Assembly: GCF_000522985.1 (NCBI RefSeq)
Contig: NZ_CP007128.1
Location: 744,001-808,000 of the forward strand
Direction: 5' to 3'
DNA length: 64,000 nt
Origin: Gemmatirosa kalamazoonensis
GTDB lineage: Bacteria; Gemmatimonadota; Gemmatimonadetes; Gemmatimonadales; Gemmatimonadaceae
The translations under genes were made by a program, and so were the position numbers. Below the pieces are notes generated by a model. The model was not told where the DNA came from. It saw only the letters and a program-made list of their open reading frames with translations, and made no database searches. Of this stretch, positions 16,282 through 24,305 are shown one piece after another; positions within the stretch are counted from its first letter, which is position 1, and each line of letters begins with the position of its first letter.

Positions 16282-18768
16282 ATGTTCGCCGACGTGCGCC
16301 ACGCCCTTCGCTCGCTCCGCCGGGAGCCGACGCTCGTCGCCGGTGTCGTGGCGAGCTTCGCGCTCGCCATCGGCGCGAACGCCGCGATGCTCGGCCTCGT
16401 GCGCCAGCTCATGCTCGCGCCGCCGCCGGGCGTGTCCGACGCGGCGCGCGTATCCCGCGTCGCGCTGCGCGTCACGACCGCGGACGGCGACGCGTACGCG
16501 GTGACGACGACGTCGTACCCGGCGTTCCGCGCGCTCGCCGGCGCGACGTCGGCGTTCGATGCGGCGGCCGCGGTGCGCACCGACACGCTCACGTTCGGCG
16601 CCGGCGCGGCGACGACGACGGTCACCGCGGTCGAGGCGACGGGGCGCTACTTCACGCTGCTCGGCGCGCGCCCCGCGCTCGGTCGGTTCTTCGACGCGGC
16701 CGACGACGCGCCGCCGGCGGGGAGGTCCGTCGTCGTGCTGGGACACGCGTTCTGGAAGCACCGGCTCGACGGCGACCCGGCCGTGCTCGGGCGCACGCTC
16801 GTCGTGGACGGCGCGCCGTTCACCGTCGTCGGCGTGGCGGCGCCCGACTTCCGGGGCGACGGCGCCGCGGCGGTGGACGTGTTCGTGCCGCTCTCCGCCG
16901 CGATGCGCGACCGGCCCGCGGCGTGGAGGAGCGAGCCGGGGATGAACGTCGTCTCGGTGCTCGCGAAGGTGCGCGCGGGCGTGGCGCCTAACGTCGCGAC
17001 GCAGGCGGCCACCGCGGCGCTGCGCGAGGTGACCGCGCGGCCCGACGCGTCGATCGAGGCGCGGCTCGAGCCGCTCGCGCCGGGACTCGGCGCGGCGCGC
17101 GAGTCGGCGCAGGCGCGGGTCGCGCTGTGGCTCTCCGGCGTGGCGCTCGTCGTGCTGCTCGTCGCCACGGCGAACGTCGCGACGCTGCTGCTGCTGCGCG
17201 GCGAGCGCCGTCGGCGCGAGGTGGCGGTGCGCGTGGCGTTGGGCGCCGGGCGCGGGCGGCTCGCGCGCATGCTGCTCGTGGAGAGTCTGCTGCTCGCGGC
17301 GGCGGGCGCGGCGTGCGGGCTCGTTGCGTCGCGATGGATCGCCGACGTCGTGCGCGTGACCCTGCTGCCGGGGCTCGCGCCGGCGGGCGCGTTCGACGCG
17401 CGCGTCGTGCTCGCGACGGTGCTCGCGGCGTGCGTGGCCGGGCTGCTCGCGGGGCTCTCGCCACTGGCCGCGGCGCGCGCGATCGCTCCCGCGCTGCATG
17501 CCGGCGGCGAGCGCGTCGCCGCGCGCCGCCCCGCCACGCAGCGCGCGCTCGTCGTGCTGCAGGTGGCGCTGTGCACGCTGCTCGCCGCGGGCGCCGGACT
17601 GTTCGTGCGCAGCCTGCACCGCGTGCGCGTGCAGGACCTCGGCTTCTCCCCCGACCGGCTGCTGCTCGCGACGCTCGACGTGCGCGACCCGCTGCCACCA
17701 CGCGAGCGGGACGCGCTGCACGTCGCGCTGGCCGAGCGCCTGACGCGGCTGGCGGGGGTCACCGGCGCGACGGTCGTGCAGGCGGTGCCGTTCGGGCCGC
17801 ATCACATTCCGCCGATCAGCGTCCCGGGGCGCGCCGAGCCGCCGATGGCCGGGGAGCAGCTGCCGCTGATGTACGGCGCGACGCCCGCGTACCTGAAGCT
17901 GTTAGGCGCGCGGCTGCGCGACGGCCGGCTGTTCGGGCCCGGCGACCGCCGCGGCGCGCCGCTCGTCGTGATCGTGAACGAGACGATGGCGCGCGAGGTG
18001 TGGCCCGGGCAGCGCGCGGTGGGCCAGTGCGTGCGCATCGGCTTCGATCCCGCGCTGCCGCCGTCGCCCGCGGCGCCGACGACGCTGCCGTGCCGCGAGG
18101 TGGTCGGCGTGGTCGCCGACTCGCGCGCGCGGTCGCTGCGCCCCGACGGACGCGAGGCGACGCTCATGCAGTACTACGTGCCGTTCGAGCAGCTGCCGCC
18201 GCCCGCGCCGGTCGCCGGCGACTTCCCGGAGGTGTTCGGGATCCTCGTCGGCGCGGCCGGCGACCCGGCGCGGCTCGCGCCCGCGGTGCAGCGGCTGCTG
18301 CAGGGCGCGAGCCCGCGTCCCGTGTACGCGCGCGTGCGCCCGTACGCCGACCTGCTCGATCCGCAGCTGCGCCCGTGGCGGCTCGGCGCGACGCTGTTCA
18401 CCGCGTTGGGCGCGCTGGCGCTCGCGATCGCCGCGGTGGGGCTGTTCGGCGTCGTGTCGTACCTCGCCGCGCGGCGCACGCGGGAGATGGGGGTGCGGCT
18501 CGCGTTAGGCGGCTCGCGCACGCGGGTGGGCGGCGCGGTCGTCGTGGACGCGGCGCGCATGACCGCGGCCGGCGTCGCCGGCGGCATCGTCGCCGCGCTC
18601 GCGCTCGCGCCGCTCGTGCAGCCGATGCTGTTCCGCACCTCGGCCCGCGACGCCCTCGTGCTCGCGGCGTCGGGCGCGGTGCTCGTGCTCGTGACCGTCG
18701 TCGCGGCGGCGGTGCCGGCGTGGCGCGCGGGGCGCGTGAGCCCGCTCGTGGCGCTGCGCGCGGAGTGA
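16282..18768 (+). CDS. Orphan ABC-type permease, ADOP-like (MacB/FtsX domains)
   Basis: ATG at 16282 follows CAGGAG. The 828-residue product starts MFADVRHALRSLRREPTLVA, without the long cytoplasmic N-terminal region of the copy at 5343. It has a first membrane helix, a MacB-like periplasmic domain, an FtsX membrane unit with ERRRREVAVRVALGAGRGR (about residues 312-330), a second periplasmic region and a C-terminal FtsX unit with TREMGVRLALGGSRTR (about 741-756). Neither a PadR regulator nor an ATPase is adjacent. The window holds three such permeases with divergent sequences, so they are not recent duplicates. The substrate is unknown. Confidence 0.92.
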   Translation: MFADVRHALRSLRREPTLVAGVVASFALAIGANAAMLGLVRQLMLAPPPGVSDAARVSRVALRVTTADGDAYAVTTTSYPAFRALAGATSAFDAAAAVRTDTLTFGAGAATTTVTAVEATGRYFTLLGARPALGRFFDAADDAPPAGRSVVVLGHAFWKHRLDGDPAVLGRTLVVDGAPFTVVGVAAPDFRGDGAAAVDVFVPLSAAMRDRPAAWRSEPGMNVVSVLAKVRAGVAPNVATQAATAALREVTARPDASIEARLEPLAPGLGAARESAQARVALWLSGVALVVLLVATANVATLLLLRGERRRREVAVRVALGAGRGRLARMLLVESLLLAAAGAACGLVASRWIADVVRVTLLPGLAPAGAFDARVVLATVLAACVAGLLAGLSPLAAARAIAPALHAGGERVAARRPATQRALVVLQVALCTLLAAGAGLFVRSLHRVRVQDLGFSPDRLLLATLDVRDPLPPRERDALHVALAERLTRLAGVTGATVVQAVPFGPHHIPPISVPGRAEPPMAGEQLPLMYGATPAYLKLLGARLRDGRLFGPGDRRGAPLVVIVNETMAREVWPGQRAVGQCVRIGFDPALPPSPAAPTTLPCREVVGVVADSRARSLRPDGREATLMQYYVPFEQLPPPAPVAGDFPEVFGILVGAAGDPARLAPAVQRLLQGASPRPVYARVRPYADLLDPQLRPWRLGATLFTALGALALAIAAVGLFGVVSYLAARRTREMGVRLALGGSRTRVGGAVVVDAARMTAAGVAGGIVAALALAPLVQPMLFRTSARDALVLAASGAVLVLVTVVAAAVPAWRAGRVSPLVALRAE

Positions 18769-18795
18769 TGGGGCGAGGTGACAGGCGAGTACCCT

Positions 18796-18853
18796 GGGGA
18801 TCCAACGGCGATGGGAAGGATTTCGAGATCCCTTCTTTCGCCATTGGATCCCC
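18796..18853. repeat. Intergenic palindrome, GGGGATCCA family
   Basis: A 58-base near-palindrome running from GGGGATCCAACGGCGATGG to its complement, centred on TTCGAG. Another copy with closely similar sequence is the inner part of the element at 45861-45955. It follows a rightward permease gene. Confidence 0.85.
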
Positions 18854-18957
18854 GGATGCGTTCCGCCGGGAGCTTGTGAGGTCATGAAGGGCGGCGGATA
18901 TTCGGCCGCGGGGCGGGCCGAGCGCCGTGATGCCCGTCCCCACGACGCGACCGCGCA

Positions 18958-19204
18958 GAGGATTTCGAGATCGGCAAGTCCGACGGCTTCTACCGGGCAG
19001 CGCGCGCGGTGGACGACCGGCACCTCGTGAAAGGCGTACGGGAGAAGGAGTGCTTCCGCTCCGGTCCACGACACGCAGCGCGACTACACGTGCTACTTCG
19101 AGGGCGAGATCGAGGTCGAGGGGATCAAGATGCCCCAGGTGAAGACGTGCTATCAGGACGGCAAGCTCATTCTGACGGACGTGTTCACGAACGTACGGCC
19201 GTGA
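18958..19204 (+). pseudogene. Frameshifted small gene of unknown family
   Basis: Two adjacent frames read as one protein if a single G is removed at 19063-19064. Upstream frame: EDFEIGKSDGFYRAARAVDD then HLVKGVREKECFRS. Downstream frame: VHDTQRDYTCYFEGEIEVEG then IKMPQVKTCYQDGKLILTDV and a stop at 19202. The combined composition (alternating strands, three Cys) looks like a small exported beta protein, but I do not recognise it and see no clear start. A real mutation and a one-base assembly error are both possible. It lies between two palindromes, in a region with no other gene from 18769 to 19352. Confidence 0.55.
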
Positions 19205-19247
19205 CGTGATGCGCGACCGTTCGGCGGCAGCTCGTGCTTATCTTGTC

Positions 19248-19324
19248 TCACGCGGAGCCGCGGAGCGCGCGGAGAACGCCACTCGTGTCGTCGGCGTTCC
19301 CCGCGTGCTCCGCGGCTCCGCGTG
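19248..19324. repeat. Intergenic palindrome, TCACGCGGAGCCGCGGAG family
   Basis: Arms TCACGCGGAGCCGCGGAG and its exact complement, extended by GCGCGGAGAACGCC against GGCGTTCCCCGCGTG, surround a short centre. It lies upstream of the MaoC gene; a TTATCTT word just before it (19239-19245) could be a -10 element. Copies: 26150-26225 and 39585-39665; left halves only at 20427, 45825 and 60491. Confidence 0.9.
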
Positions 19325-19352
19325 ACATGAACGGCACGGCCCGAGACCACCC

Positions 19353-19772
19353 ATGAGACCTCGCGTCGGAGACCGCGCGCGCCGCTCGCTCACGCTCACG
19401 CGTCGGCACGTCGAGACGTTCGCCGAGCTGACCGGCGACTACAACCCGCTGCACTTCGACGCCGACTTCGCCGCGCGCACGCGGTTCGGCGCGCTCGTCG
19501 TGCAGGGCGGCCTCACGACCGGGCTGCTGCACGCGCTCGTCGCGATGGATCTGCCCGGTCCCGGCTCGGTGTTCCTGAGCCAGAGCTGGAAGTTCACCGC
19601 GCCCGTCTACGTCGACGACACGATCACCGCCGAGGCGGAGGTCGTGAGCGTGCACGCCACGAAGCCGGTGACGCAGCTGCGCATCGTCGTCACGCGGCAG
19701 ACCGGCGAGACGGTGCTCGAGGGAGAGGCGTGGTGCTACACGATGTCGCCCGACGGCGGGACGGGCGCATGA
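19353..19772 (+). CDS. MaoC-like (R)-specific enoyl-CoA hydratase
   Basis: This 139-residue hot-dog-fold protein has the MaoC/PhaJ active-site block FAELTGDYNPLHFDADFA (about residues 25-42), in which the Asp and His of GDxNPxH form the catalytic dyad, followed by VVQGGLTTGLL and FTAPVYVDDTITAEAEV. The length matches monofunctional PhaJ-type hydratases, which hydrate trans-2-enoyl-CoA to (R)-3-hydroxyacyl-CoA. It overlaps the following ACT-domain gene by four bases (ATGA), so the two are translationally coupled. Alternatively it acts on a specialised acyl-CoA; no polyhydroxyalkanoate gene is nearby. Confidence 0.92.
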   Translation: MRPRVGDRARRSLTLTRRHVETFAELTGDYNPLHFDADFAARTRFGALVVQGGLTTGLLHALVAMDLPGPGSVFLSQSWKFTAPVYVDDTITAEAEVVSVHATKPVTQLRIVVTRQTGETVLEGEAWCYTMSPDGGTGA

Positions 19773-20425
19773 GCGACCGCATCGGCGTGCTGGTGCGCAC
19801 CGACGCCGGCCCCGGCATCCTGCACCAGCTCACGGGCGTCATCGCGCGGCACCGCGGCGACATCGCGTCGGTGGAGATTTCGAGCCGCGGCGGCGGCGAG
19901 GACCAGGTGTACTTCGAGATCGATCTCCCCGACGATCCCGCGCCGCTGCTCGACGAGCTGCGCGCGCTCCGCGTCGTGCGCGCGGTGGAGCGCGTGGAGT
20001 CGATGCGCGCGATCTACGGCAAGCGCGTGATCATCATGGGCGGCGGCGCGCAGGTCGGGCAGGTCGCGATCGGCGCCATCTCCGAGGCCGATCGCCACAA
20101 CATCCGCGGCGAGCGCATCTCGGTGGACACGATCCCGCTCGTCGGCGAGCAGCCGCTGGCCGACGCGGTGCGCGCGGTCGCGCGGCTGCCGCGCGCCGCC
20201 GCGCTCGTGCTCGCGGGCTCGCTCATGGGCGGCGACATCGAGCGCGCGGTGCGCGAGGTGCGCGCGCAGGGGCTGCTCGTCGTGAGCCTCAACATGGCCG
20301 GCAGCGTCCCCGACGCGGCGGATCTCGTCGTCACCGATCCGGTGCAGGCCGGCGTGATGACCGTGATGGCGATCGCCGAGACGGCGCGGTTCACCGTGAG
20401 TCGACTGCAGCGGCGCGTGTTCTGA
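19769..20425 (+). CDS. ACT-domain protein with DUF5612-like C-terminal domain
   Basis: ATG at 19769 overlaps the MaoC stop. The 218-residue product has an N-terminal ACT domain (residues 1-75: RIGVLVRTDAGPGILHQLTG, then HRGDIASVEIS) and a C-terminal alpha/beta domain with VIIMGGGAQVGQVAIGAISE (about 90-109), VLAGSLMGGDIERAVREV and VVSLNMAGSVPDAADLVVTDP, resembling DUF5612. ACT domains bind amino acids and control metabolic enzymes. No dehydrogenase partner is adjacent, so the sensed ligand and target are unknown. Coupling to a MaoC hydratase is suggestive of acyl-CoA or amino-acid metabolism but remains inference. Confidence 0.8.
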   Translation: MSDRIGVLVRTDAGPGILHQLTGVIARHRGDIASVEISSRGGGEDQVYFEIDLPDDPAPLLDELRALRVVRAVERVESMRAIYGKRVIIMGGGAQVGQVAIGAISEADRHNIRGERISVDTIPLVGEQPLADAVRAVARLPRAAALVLAGSLMGGDIERAVREVRAQGLLVVSLNMAGSVPDAADLVVTDPVQAGVMTVMAIAETARFTVSRLQRRVF

Positions 20426-20426
20426 T

Positions 20427-20456
20427 CACCCGGAGCCCCGGAGGGCGCGGAGAGCT
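20427..20456. repeat. Half-element related to the CGCGGAG family
   Basis: The stretch directly after the ACT gene contains CGGAGCCCCGGAGGGCGCGG, which resembles the left arm of the TCACGCGGAG palindromes, but no matching right arm follows; instead a complete CCGCAGAGG element begins. Similar solitary left halves precede elements at 45861 and 60546. Confidence 0.6.
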
Positions 20457-20474
20457 GCCGTCGCCATATGAATG

Positions 20475-20658
20475 AACGAACCGCAGAGGACGCAGAGGGT
20501 CGCAGAGGACTGCCCTCTTCGATTGGACCACGGAGGACACGGAGGACACAGAGGAAACCCACTCTCTTGAAAGGGTTCTCCTCCGTGTCCTCTGTGTCCT
20601 CTGTGGTTGAAGAAGCAGTTGACGTTCTCTGCGGCCCTCTGCGTCCTCTGCGGTTCAA
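20475..20658. repeat. Nested intergenic palindrome, CCGCAGAGG outer and CCACGGAGG inner
   Basis: Outer arms are three tandem GCAGAGG-type units (about 20477-20505 and 20628-20656). A complete inner palindrome of ACACGGAGG/ACACAGAGG units spans about 20525-20610. It sits between convergent genes (ACT protein and moeB). Confidence 0.92.
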
Positions 20659-20689
20659 ATGCACGGCAGAAGGCCCTCCCCGCTCGAGA

Positions 20690-21811
20690 TCACCCGACCC
20701 CGACGTCGTCCTCCCACCGCAGGATCCCACCGGCGAGCGACACCGCGGGAATGCCCGCCGCGCGGAGCTGGTGCACGGCGTGGAGGCTGCGCACGCCCGA
20801 GCGGCAGTAGACGACGACCTCGCGCGAGCCGTCGATCGACGGGATCGCGCCGGCGAGCGTGCCTAACGGGATGTGGCGCGCGCCGGCGATGCGGCCCTCG
20901 GCCCACTCGTGCGGCTCGCGCACGTCGATGAGGTCGAGGTCCGCGCCGGCGGCCCGTCGGGCCGCGAGCTCCTGCGGCGTGATCTCCAGCGCGTCGTCGT
21001 CCTGGTTGGGCATCGGTGTCCCGCAGTAGGCGTCGTAGTCGATGAGCGTCGTGATCTCGCGCGTCCCGCACGCGCGGCACGCCGGGTCGCGCGGCACGCG
21101 CACGGTGCGGAAGCTCATGCCGAGCGCGTCGACGAGCAGCAGGCGGCCGACGAGCGGATCGCCGAGCCCCAGCACGAGCTTCAGCGTCTCGGTGGCCTGG
21201 ATCGTCCCGACGAGTCCCGGCAGCACGCCGAGCACCCCGCCCTCCGCGCAGCTCGGCACGAGCCCCGGCGGCGGCGGCTCGGGGAACAGGCACCGGTAGC
21301 ACGGCCCATCGGGCGTGCAGAACACCGACGCCTGCCCCTCGAACTGGAAGATGGCGCCGTGCACGTTCGGCTTCCCGAGCAGCACGCACGCGTCGTTCAC
21401 GAGGTAGCGCGTGGCGAAGTTGTCGGTGCCGTCGACGACGACGTCGTAGTCGCGGAGGATCTCCATCGCGTTCGCCGACGTGAGCCGCGTCTCGTGCGTC
21501 TCCACGCACACGTGCGGGTTCACGTCGGCCAGTCGCGCGCGCGCCGAGTCGAGCTTCGGCGTGCCGATGGCGGCGGTGCCGTGCAGGATCTGGCGGTGCA
21601 GGTTCGACGCGTCGACGACGTCGAAGTCCACGAGCCCCAGCGTGCCGACGCCCGCCGCGGCGAGGTACAGCGCCGCCGGCGACCCGAGCCCGCCCGCGCC
21701 GACGAGCAGCACGCGCGCGTGCTTCAGCCGCCGCTGCCCCTCGGCCCCGACGTTGGGCAGCGTGATCTGGCGCGCGTAGCGGCGCGCCTCCTCGCGCGAG
21801 AGATCCGTCAC
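20690..21811 (-). CDS. moeB: MoeB/ThiF-family sulfur-carrier adenylyltransferase fused to rhodanese
   Basis: GTG at 21811 gives 373 residues starting VTDLSREEARRYARQITLP. Residues 1-250 form the E1-like domain: VLLVGAGGLGSPAALYLA (about 35-52) binds ATP, NLHRQI and DGTDNFATRYLVND follow, and zinc ligands are CYRC and CRACG. Residues 270-373 form a rhodanese domain whose active-site loop is VVYCRSGVRS (about 337-346), with the persulfide Cys. This MOCS3/UBA4-like fusion adenylates the C-terminal glycine of a MoaD/ThiS carrier and can load sulfur onto it. The carrier gene ends 5 bases upstream, so the pair is one operon. Use for molybdopterin, thiamine or tRNA thiolation cannot be decided. Confidence 0.93.
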   Translation of the reverse strand: MTDLSREEARRYARQITLPNVGAEGQRRLKHARVLLVGAGGLGSPAALYLAAAGVGTLGLVDFDVVDASNLHRQILHGTAAIGTPKLDSARARLADVNPHVCVETHETRLTSANAMEILRDYDVVVDGTDNFATRYLVNDACVLLGKPNVHGAIFQFEGQASVFCTPDGPCYRCLFPEPPPPGLVPSCAEGGVLGVLPGLVGTIQATETLKLVLGLGDPLVGRLLLVDALGMSFRTVRVPRDPACRACGTREITTLIDYDAYCGTPMPNQDDDALEITPQELAARRAAGADLDLIDVREPHEWAEGRIAGARHIPLGTLAGAIPSIDGSREVVVYCRSGVRSLHAVHQLRAAGIPAVSLAGGILRWEDDVGVG

Positions 21812-21816
21812 GCGAC

Positions 21817-22098
21817 TCAGCCGCCGCTCACCGCGGCGACGATCATGATCGTGTCGCCGTCGTCGACGCGCGTCGCGAGCCCCTCGGCGAACCGCACGTT
21901 CTCCTCGCCGACGAAGATGTTCACGTGCTCGCGCACGTCGCCGCGCTCCGTCATCACGCGGTCCGCCACGCCGGGCCACCGCGCCTTCACCACCGACAGC
22001 GCATCGCCCACCGTTAGGCACCGCTCGTCCAGCCGCAGCGTGGCGCTGCCGCGGGCGTACGGGTACAGGGCACGAGGGAGGAGGACGGTGAGGGACAT
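21817..22098 (-). CDS. MoaD/ThiS-family sulfur carrier protein
   Basis: This 93-residue ubiquitin-fold protein ends in the required diglycine (VAAVSGG), the site of adenylation and thiocarboxylation. SLTVLLPRALYPYARG at the start, an internal HVNIFVGEENVRF segment and VDDGDTIMIVAAVSG are standard for MoaD/ThiS-like carriers. It lies 5 bases upstream of the MoeB-rhodanese gene. Upstream in the same direction is a BNR beta-propeller gene, separated only by a GCTGCGTG palindrome. Which pathway uses the thiocarboxylate is open, since no moaA, moaE, thiG or cysteine-synthase gene is in the window. Confidence 0.93.
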   Translation of the reverse strand: MSLTVLLPRALYPYARGSATLRLDERCLTVGDALSVVKARWPGVADRVMTERGDVREHVNIFVGEENVRFAEGLATRVDDGDTIMIVAAVSGG

Positions 22099-22103
22099 TC
22101 GCG

Positions 22104-22171
22104 GCGTGGCTGCGTAGCTGCGTGGCTGCGTGTGGGTCTGAAGTTACGCACCGACGCAGCTACGCAGCAGG
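22104..22171. repeat. Intergenic palindrome, GCTGCGTG family
   Basis: Left arm 22104-22132 repeats GGCTGCGT and AGCTGCGT; right arm 22143-22171 repeats the complement. The right arm overlaps the end of the propeller gene and supplies its final codons and TAG stop (22160-22162). Copies: 24213-24284 and 27882-27951. Confidence 0.88.
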
Positions 22172-23281
22172 CGTCCCGACCACTCCCACTTTCACGCAGC
22201 AGATCGACGGCAGCGCGTCCGCCAGGCAGGTCCACGAGTCGCCGCCGTCGGCCGAGGCGTACACCTTGCCGCTGCGCGTGCCGAAGTAGACGCCCGCCGG
22301 GTCGTGCGCGTCGGTGGCGAGCGCGTCGCGCAGCACCGTCTCGTACGCGTCCTCCTGGGGCAGCCCCGCGGTCAGCGGCTCCCACGACGCGCCGGCGTTG
22401 CGCGTGCGGTAGACGCGCAGCTTCGCGTCGGGCGTGATGCGGAACTCGTCCGACTGGATCGGCACGATGTACACCGTGTCGACGTCGCGCGGGTGCATCG
22501 CCATCGCGAAGCCGAAGTCGGACGGGACGCCGTTCGCGACGTCGGTCCACGAGTCGCCCCAGTCGTCGCTGCGGTAGAGCCCCCAGTGGTTCTGCAGAAA
22601 CAGCCGCTCGGGGCGCGCGGGATGGTGCACCACCTTGTGCACGCACTGGCCGAACTCCGGGTACTTGTTCGGCAGGAACTCCGCGCGCACGCCCTCGTTG
22701 CGCGGCCGCCACGTCGCGCCGCCGTCGTCGGTGCGGTACACGCCGGCGGTGGAGATCGCGACGAGCATCCGCTCCGCGCGCGTCGGGTCGGGGACGATCG
22801 TGTGCAGACAGAGGCCGCCGCCGCCGGGCTGCCAGCGCGGGCGGTGCTCGTGCCGCAGCAGCCCGTCCACCGCCGCCCAGCTCTCGCCGCCGTCGCGCGA
22901 CTCGAACAGCGCCGCCGGCTCGACGCCCGCCCACAGCCGGTCCGGCTCGTCCGCCGGGCCGGGGACGATCTGCCACACCTGCACGAGCGCGAGCCCCGAG
23001 TCCTCCGGGAAGCGCACGTTCTGCCGCTCCGGCCCCGACCACGTCGCGCCGAAGTCGTCGCTCGTGCGGATCGCGCTTCCCCAGTGGAAGCTCCGCGTCG
23101 CGGCGAGCAGGCGGTTCCGGCCTCCCCGCCCGTCGTACGCCATCGCGTAGACCGACTCGCCCGGGAAGTGCGGGCCGTCGATCGTCCACGCGCCGCGCTC
23201 GGCGTCGGCGCGGAGGATGAAGGCGCCTTTCACGGTGCCGACGAGCAGGAGGACGTCGCCGGCCTGGGGAGCGGTGGGCAT
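22160..23281 (-). CDS. BNR/sialidase-like beta-propeller protein
   Basis: The start is placed at ATG 23281 (MPTAPQAGDVLLLVGTVKGA). The 373-residue product has no signal peptide and consists of repeated propeller blades with Asp-box (BNR) motifs: SDDFGATWSG, SRDGGESWAA, TDDGGATWRP, SDDWGDSWTD, TRNAGASWEP and SADGGDSWTC, six in all. Such proteins are annotated as exo-alpha-sialidase or photosystem-II-stability-like, but no sialidase catalytic arginine triad is evident. The MoaD and MoeB-rhodanese genes follow in the same direction, an association that suggests a shared, still unknown, pathway. Its last residues (TPAA) are encoded by a palindrome arm. Confidence 0.88.
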   Translation of the reverse strand: MPTAPQAGDVLLLVGTVKGAFILRADAERGAWTIDGPHFPGESVYAMAYDGRGGRNRLLAATRSFHWGSAIRTSDDFGATWSGPERQNVRFPEDSGLALVQVWQIVPGPADEPDRLWAGVEPAALFESRDGGESWAAVDGLLRHEHRPRWQPGGGGLCLHTIVPDPTRAERMLVAISTAGVYRTDDGGATWRPRNEGVRAEFLPNKYPEFGQCVHKVVHHPARPERLFLQNHWGLYRSDDWGDSWTDVANGVPSDFGFAMAMHPRDVDTVYIVPIQSDEFRITPDAKLRVYRTRNAGASWEPLTAGLPQEDAYETVLRDALATDAHDPAGVYFGTRSGKVYASADGGDSWTCLADALPSICCVKVGVVGTPAA

Positions 23282-23453
23282 GGGCGGGGGGTTGGGAGGG
23301 ACGGGCAAGGTGCAGCGCGCACGTCGCCGCGGCAACGTGCCTCTCACGTTCGACGAACGGCGGTGGCCCCGATCGACAACGCCGCCAGCCGGTGCGGCGT
23401 ATTCCTGGCGGGCCGGGTCGCTCGCGACGCCGGCTCGGCGCGCGCCCGGCGGA

Positions 23454-23546
23454 GCTCCACGGTGGGTGTTTTCAATTCAAGCCATGCACGGCAATTCGGC
23501 GAATTGCCTTCCATTCCCTGAATTGCGAACGAGCGAACGTGGAGTC
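23454..23546. repeat. Intergenic palindrome, CAATTCGGCGAATTG centre with GCTCCACG ends
   Basis: Arms containing TTCAATTCAAGCC and GGCAATTCG are mirrored by CGAATTGCC and GGGAATTGCGAA-like words (23470-23530). Outside them GCTCCACG (23454) faces CGTGGAGT (23538), resembling the ends of the ACTGAAGAAGG family. It lies between divergent genes, ending about 27 bases before the DUF305 start, so it occupies the promoter region. The rest of the 290-base gap (23282-23572) shows nothing clear. Confidence 0.7.
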
Positions 23547-23572
23547 TTCCCCGGCGCGCGGGACTCGCCAAC

Positions 23573-24214
23573 GTGACGATGCTCACACTCTCGCGCCCCC
23601 TGCTCACGCTCGCCGCCGCGACGCTGCTCGGCGCCGCTGCCGCGCACGCCCAGCCCGCCGCCCCGCCCGCCGCCTCGCCGGCCGCGAAGGCGCGCGCGGA
23701 CAACGGCCGGCCCCCGTTCACCCCGGCCGACGTGCGGTTCATGTCCGGCATGATCGGCCACCACGCGCAGGCCGTGCTCATGGCCGGCTGGGCCCCGACG
23801 CACGGCGCGAGCCGCGCGGTGAGCGTGCTCGCCGAGCGGATCGTCGTCGCGCAGCGCGACGAGATCGCGTTCATGCAGCGGTGGCTCGGGGACCGCGCGC
23901 TCGACGTGCCCGACCCGGCCCACGTCGCCGGCATGCCCGGCATGGAAGGGATGCACCACGAGATGATGCCGGGGATGGCGACCGCCGAGGAGCTGCAGCG
24001 GCTCGACCACGCGCGCGGCGCCGAGTTCGACCGGCTCTTCCTCACGCTGATGATCAAGCACCACCAGGGCGCGCTCACCATGGTGGACCAGCTCCTCGCC
24101 GCGCCCGGAGCGGCGAACGACGACGCCGTCTACAAGTTCGTCTCCGACGTCAGCGCCGATCAGTCGACGGAGATCGACCGGATGACCTCCATGCTGGAGA
24201 GCATGAAACCTTGA
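23573..24214 (+). CDS. Exported DUF305 family protein
   Basis: The 213-residue product begins with a Sec signal, LTLAAATLLGAAAAHAQP (cleavage after about residue 27). The mature part is a DUF305 four-helix bundle with FMSGMIGHHAQAVLMA (about residues 56-71), a Met/His-rich linker GMPGMEGMHHEMMPGMA (about 121-137) and LMIKHHQGALTMVDQL (about 160-175). The paired His and Met residues suggest periplasmic copper or other metal binding, as proposed for this family. An LVIVD-repeat gene follows in the same direction; in other genomes DUF305 and LVIVD proteins are frequent neighbours, so a shared periplasmic role is plausible. Confidence 0.93.
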   Translation: MTMLTLSRPLLTLAAATLLGAAAAHAQPAAPPAASPAAKARADNGRPPFTPADVRFMSGMIGHHAQAVLMAGWAPTHGASRAVSVLAERIVVAQRDEIAFMQRWLGDRALDVPDPAHVAGMPGMEGMHHEMMPGMATAEELQRLDHARGAEFDRLFLTLMIKHHQGALTMVDQLLAAPGAANDDAVYKFVSDVSADQSTEIDRMTSMLESMKP

Positions 24215-24284
24215 ACGGCGCTGCGTGGCTGCGTGCGATCCGACATCCACGCAGCCACGCAGCTACGCAGCCACGCAGCGTTCC
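24213..24284. repeat. Intergenic palindrome, GCTGCGTG family
   Basis: GAACG-CTGCGTGGCTGCGTG on the left is mirrored by CACGCAGCCACGCAG-CGTTC on the right, with an extra pair of units in the right arm. It starts on the last base of the DUF305 stop codon region and lies between two rightward genes. Confidence 0.88.
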
Positions 24285-24305
24285 TCACCCCCAGAGGCTT
24301 CACCC

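Noticed and set aside
20468-20866. Open frames translating palindromes into repeats such as SVSSVSSVV or RRTRRTQ
   Set aside because: These are frame artefacts of tandem repeat units in the hairpin arms; no start signals or conservation beyond the repeat itself.
20690-22098. MoeB-rhodanese plus MoaD as a ubiquitin-like antiviral conjugation system
   Set aside because: No E2-like protein, JAB-type protease or effector is adjacent; the genes have ordinary sulfur-carrier features.
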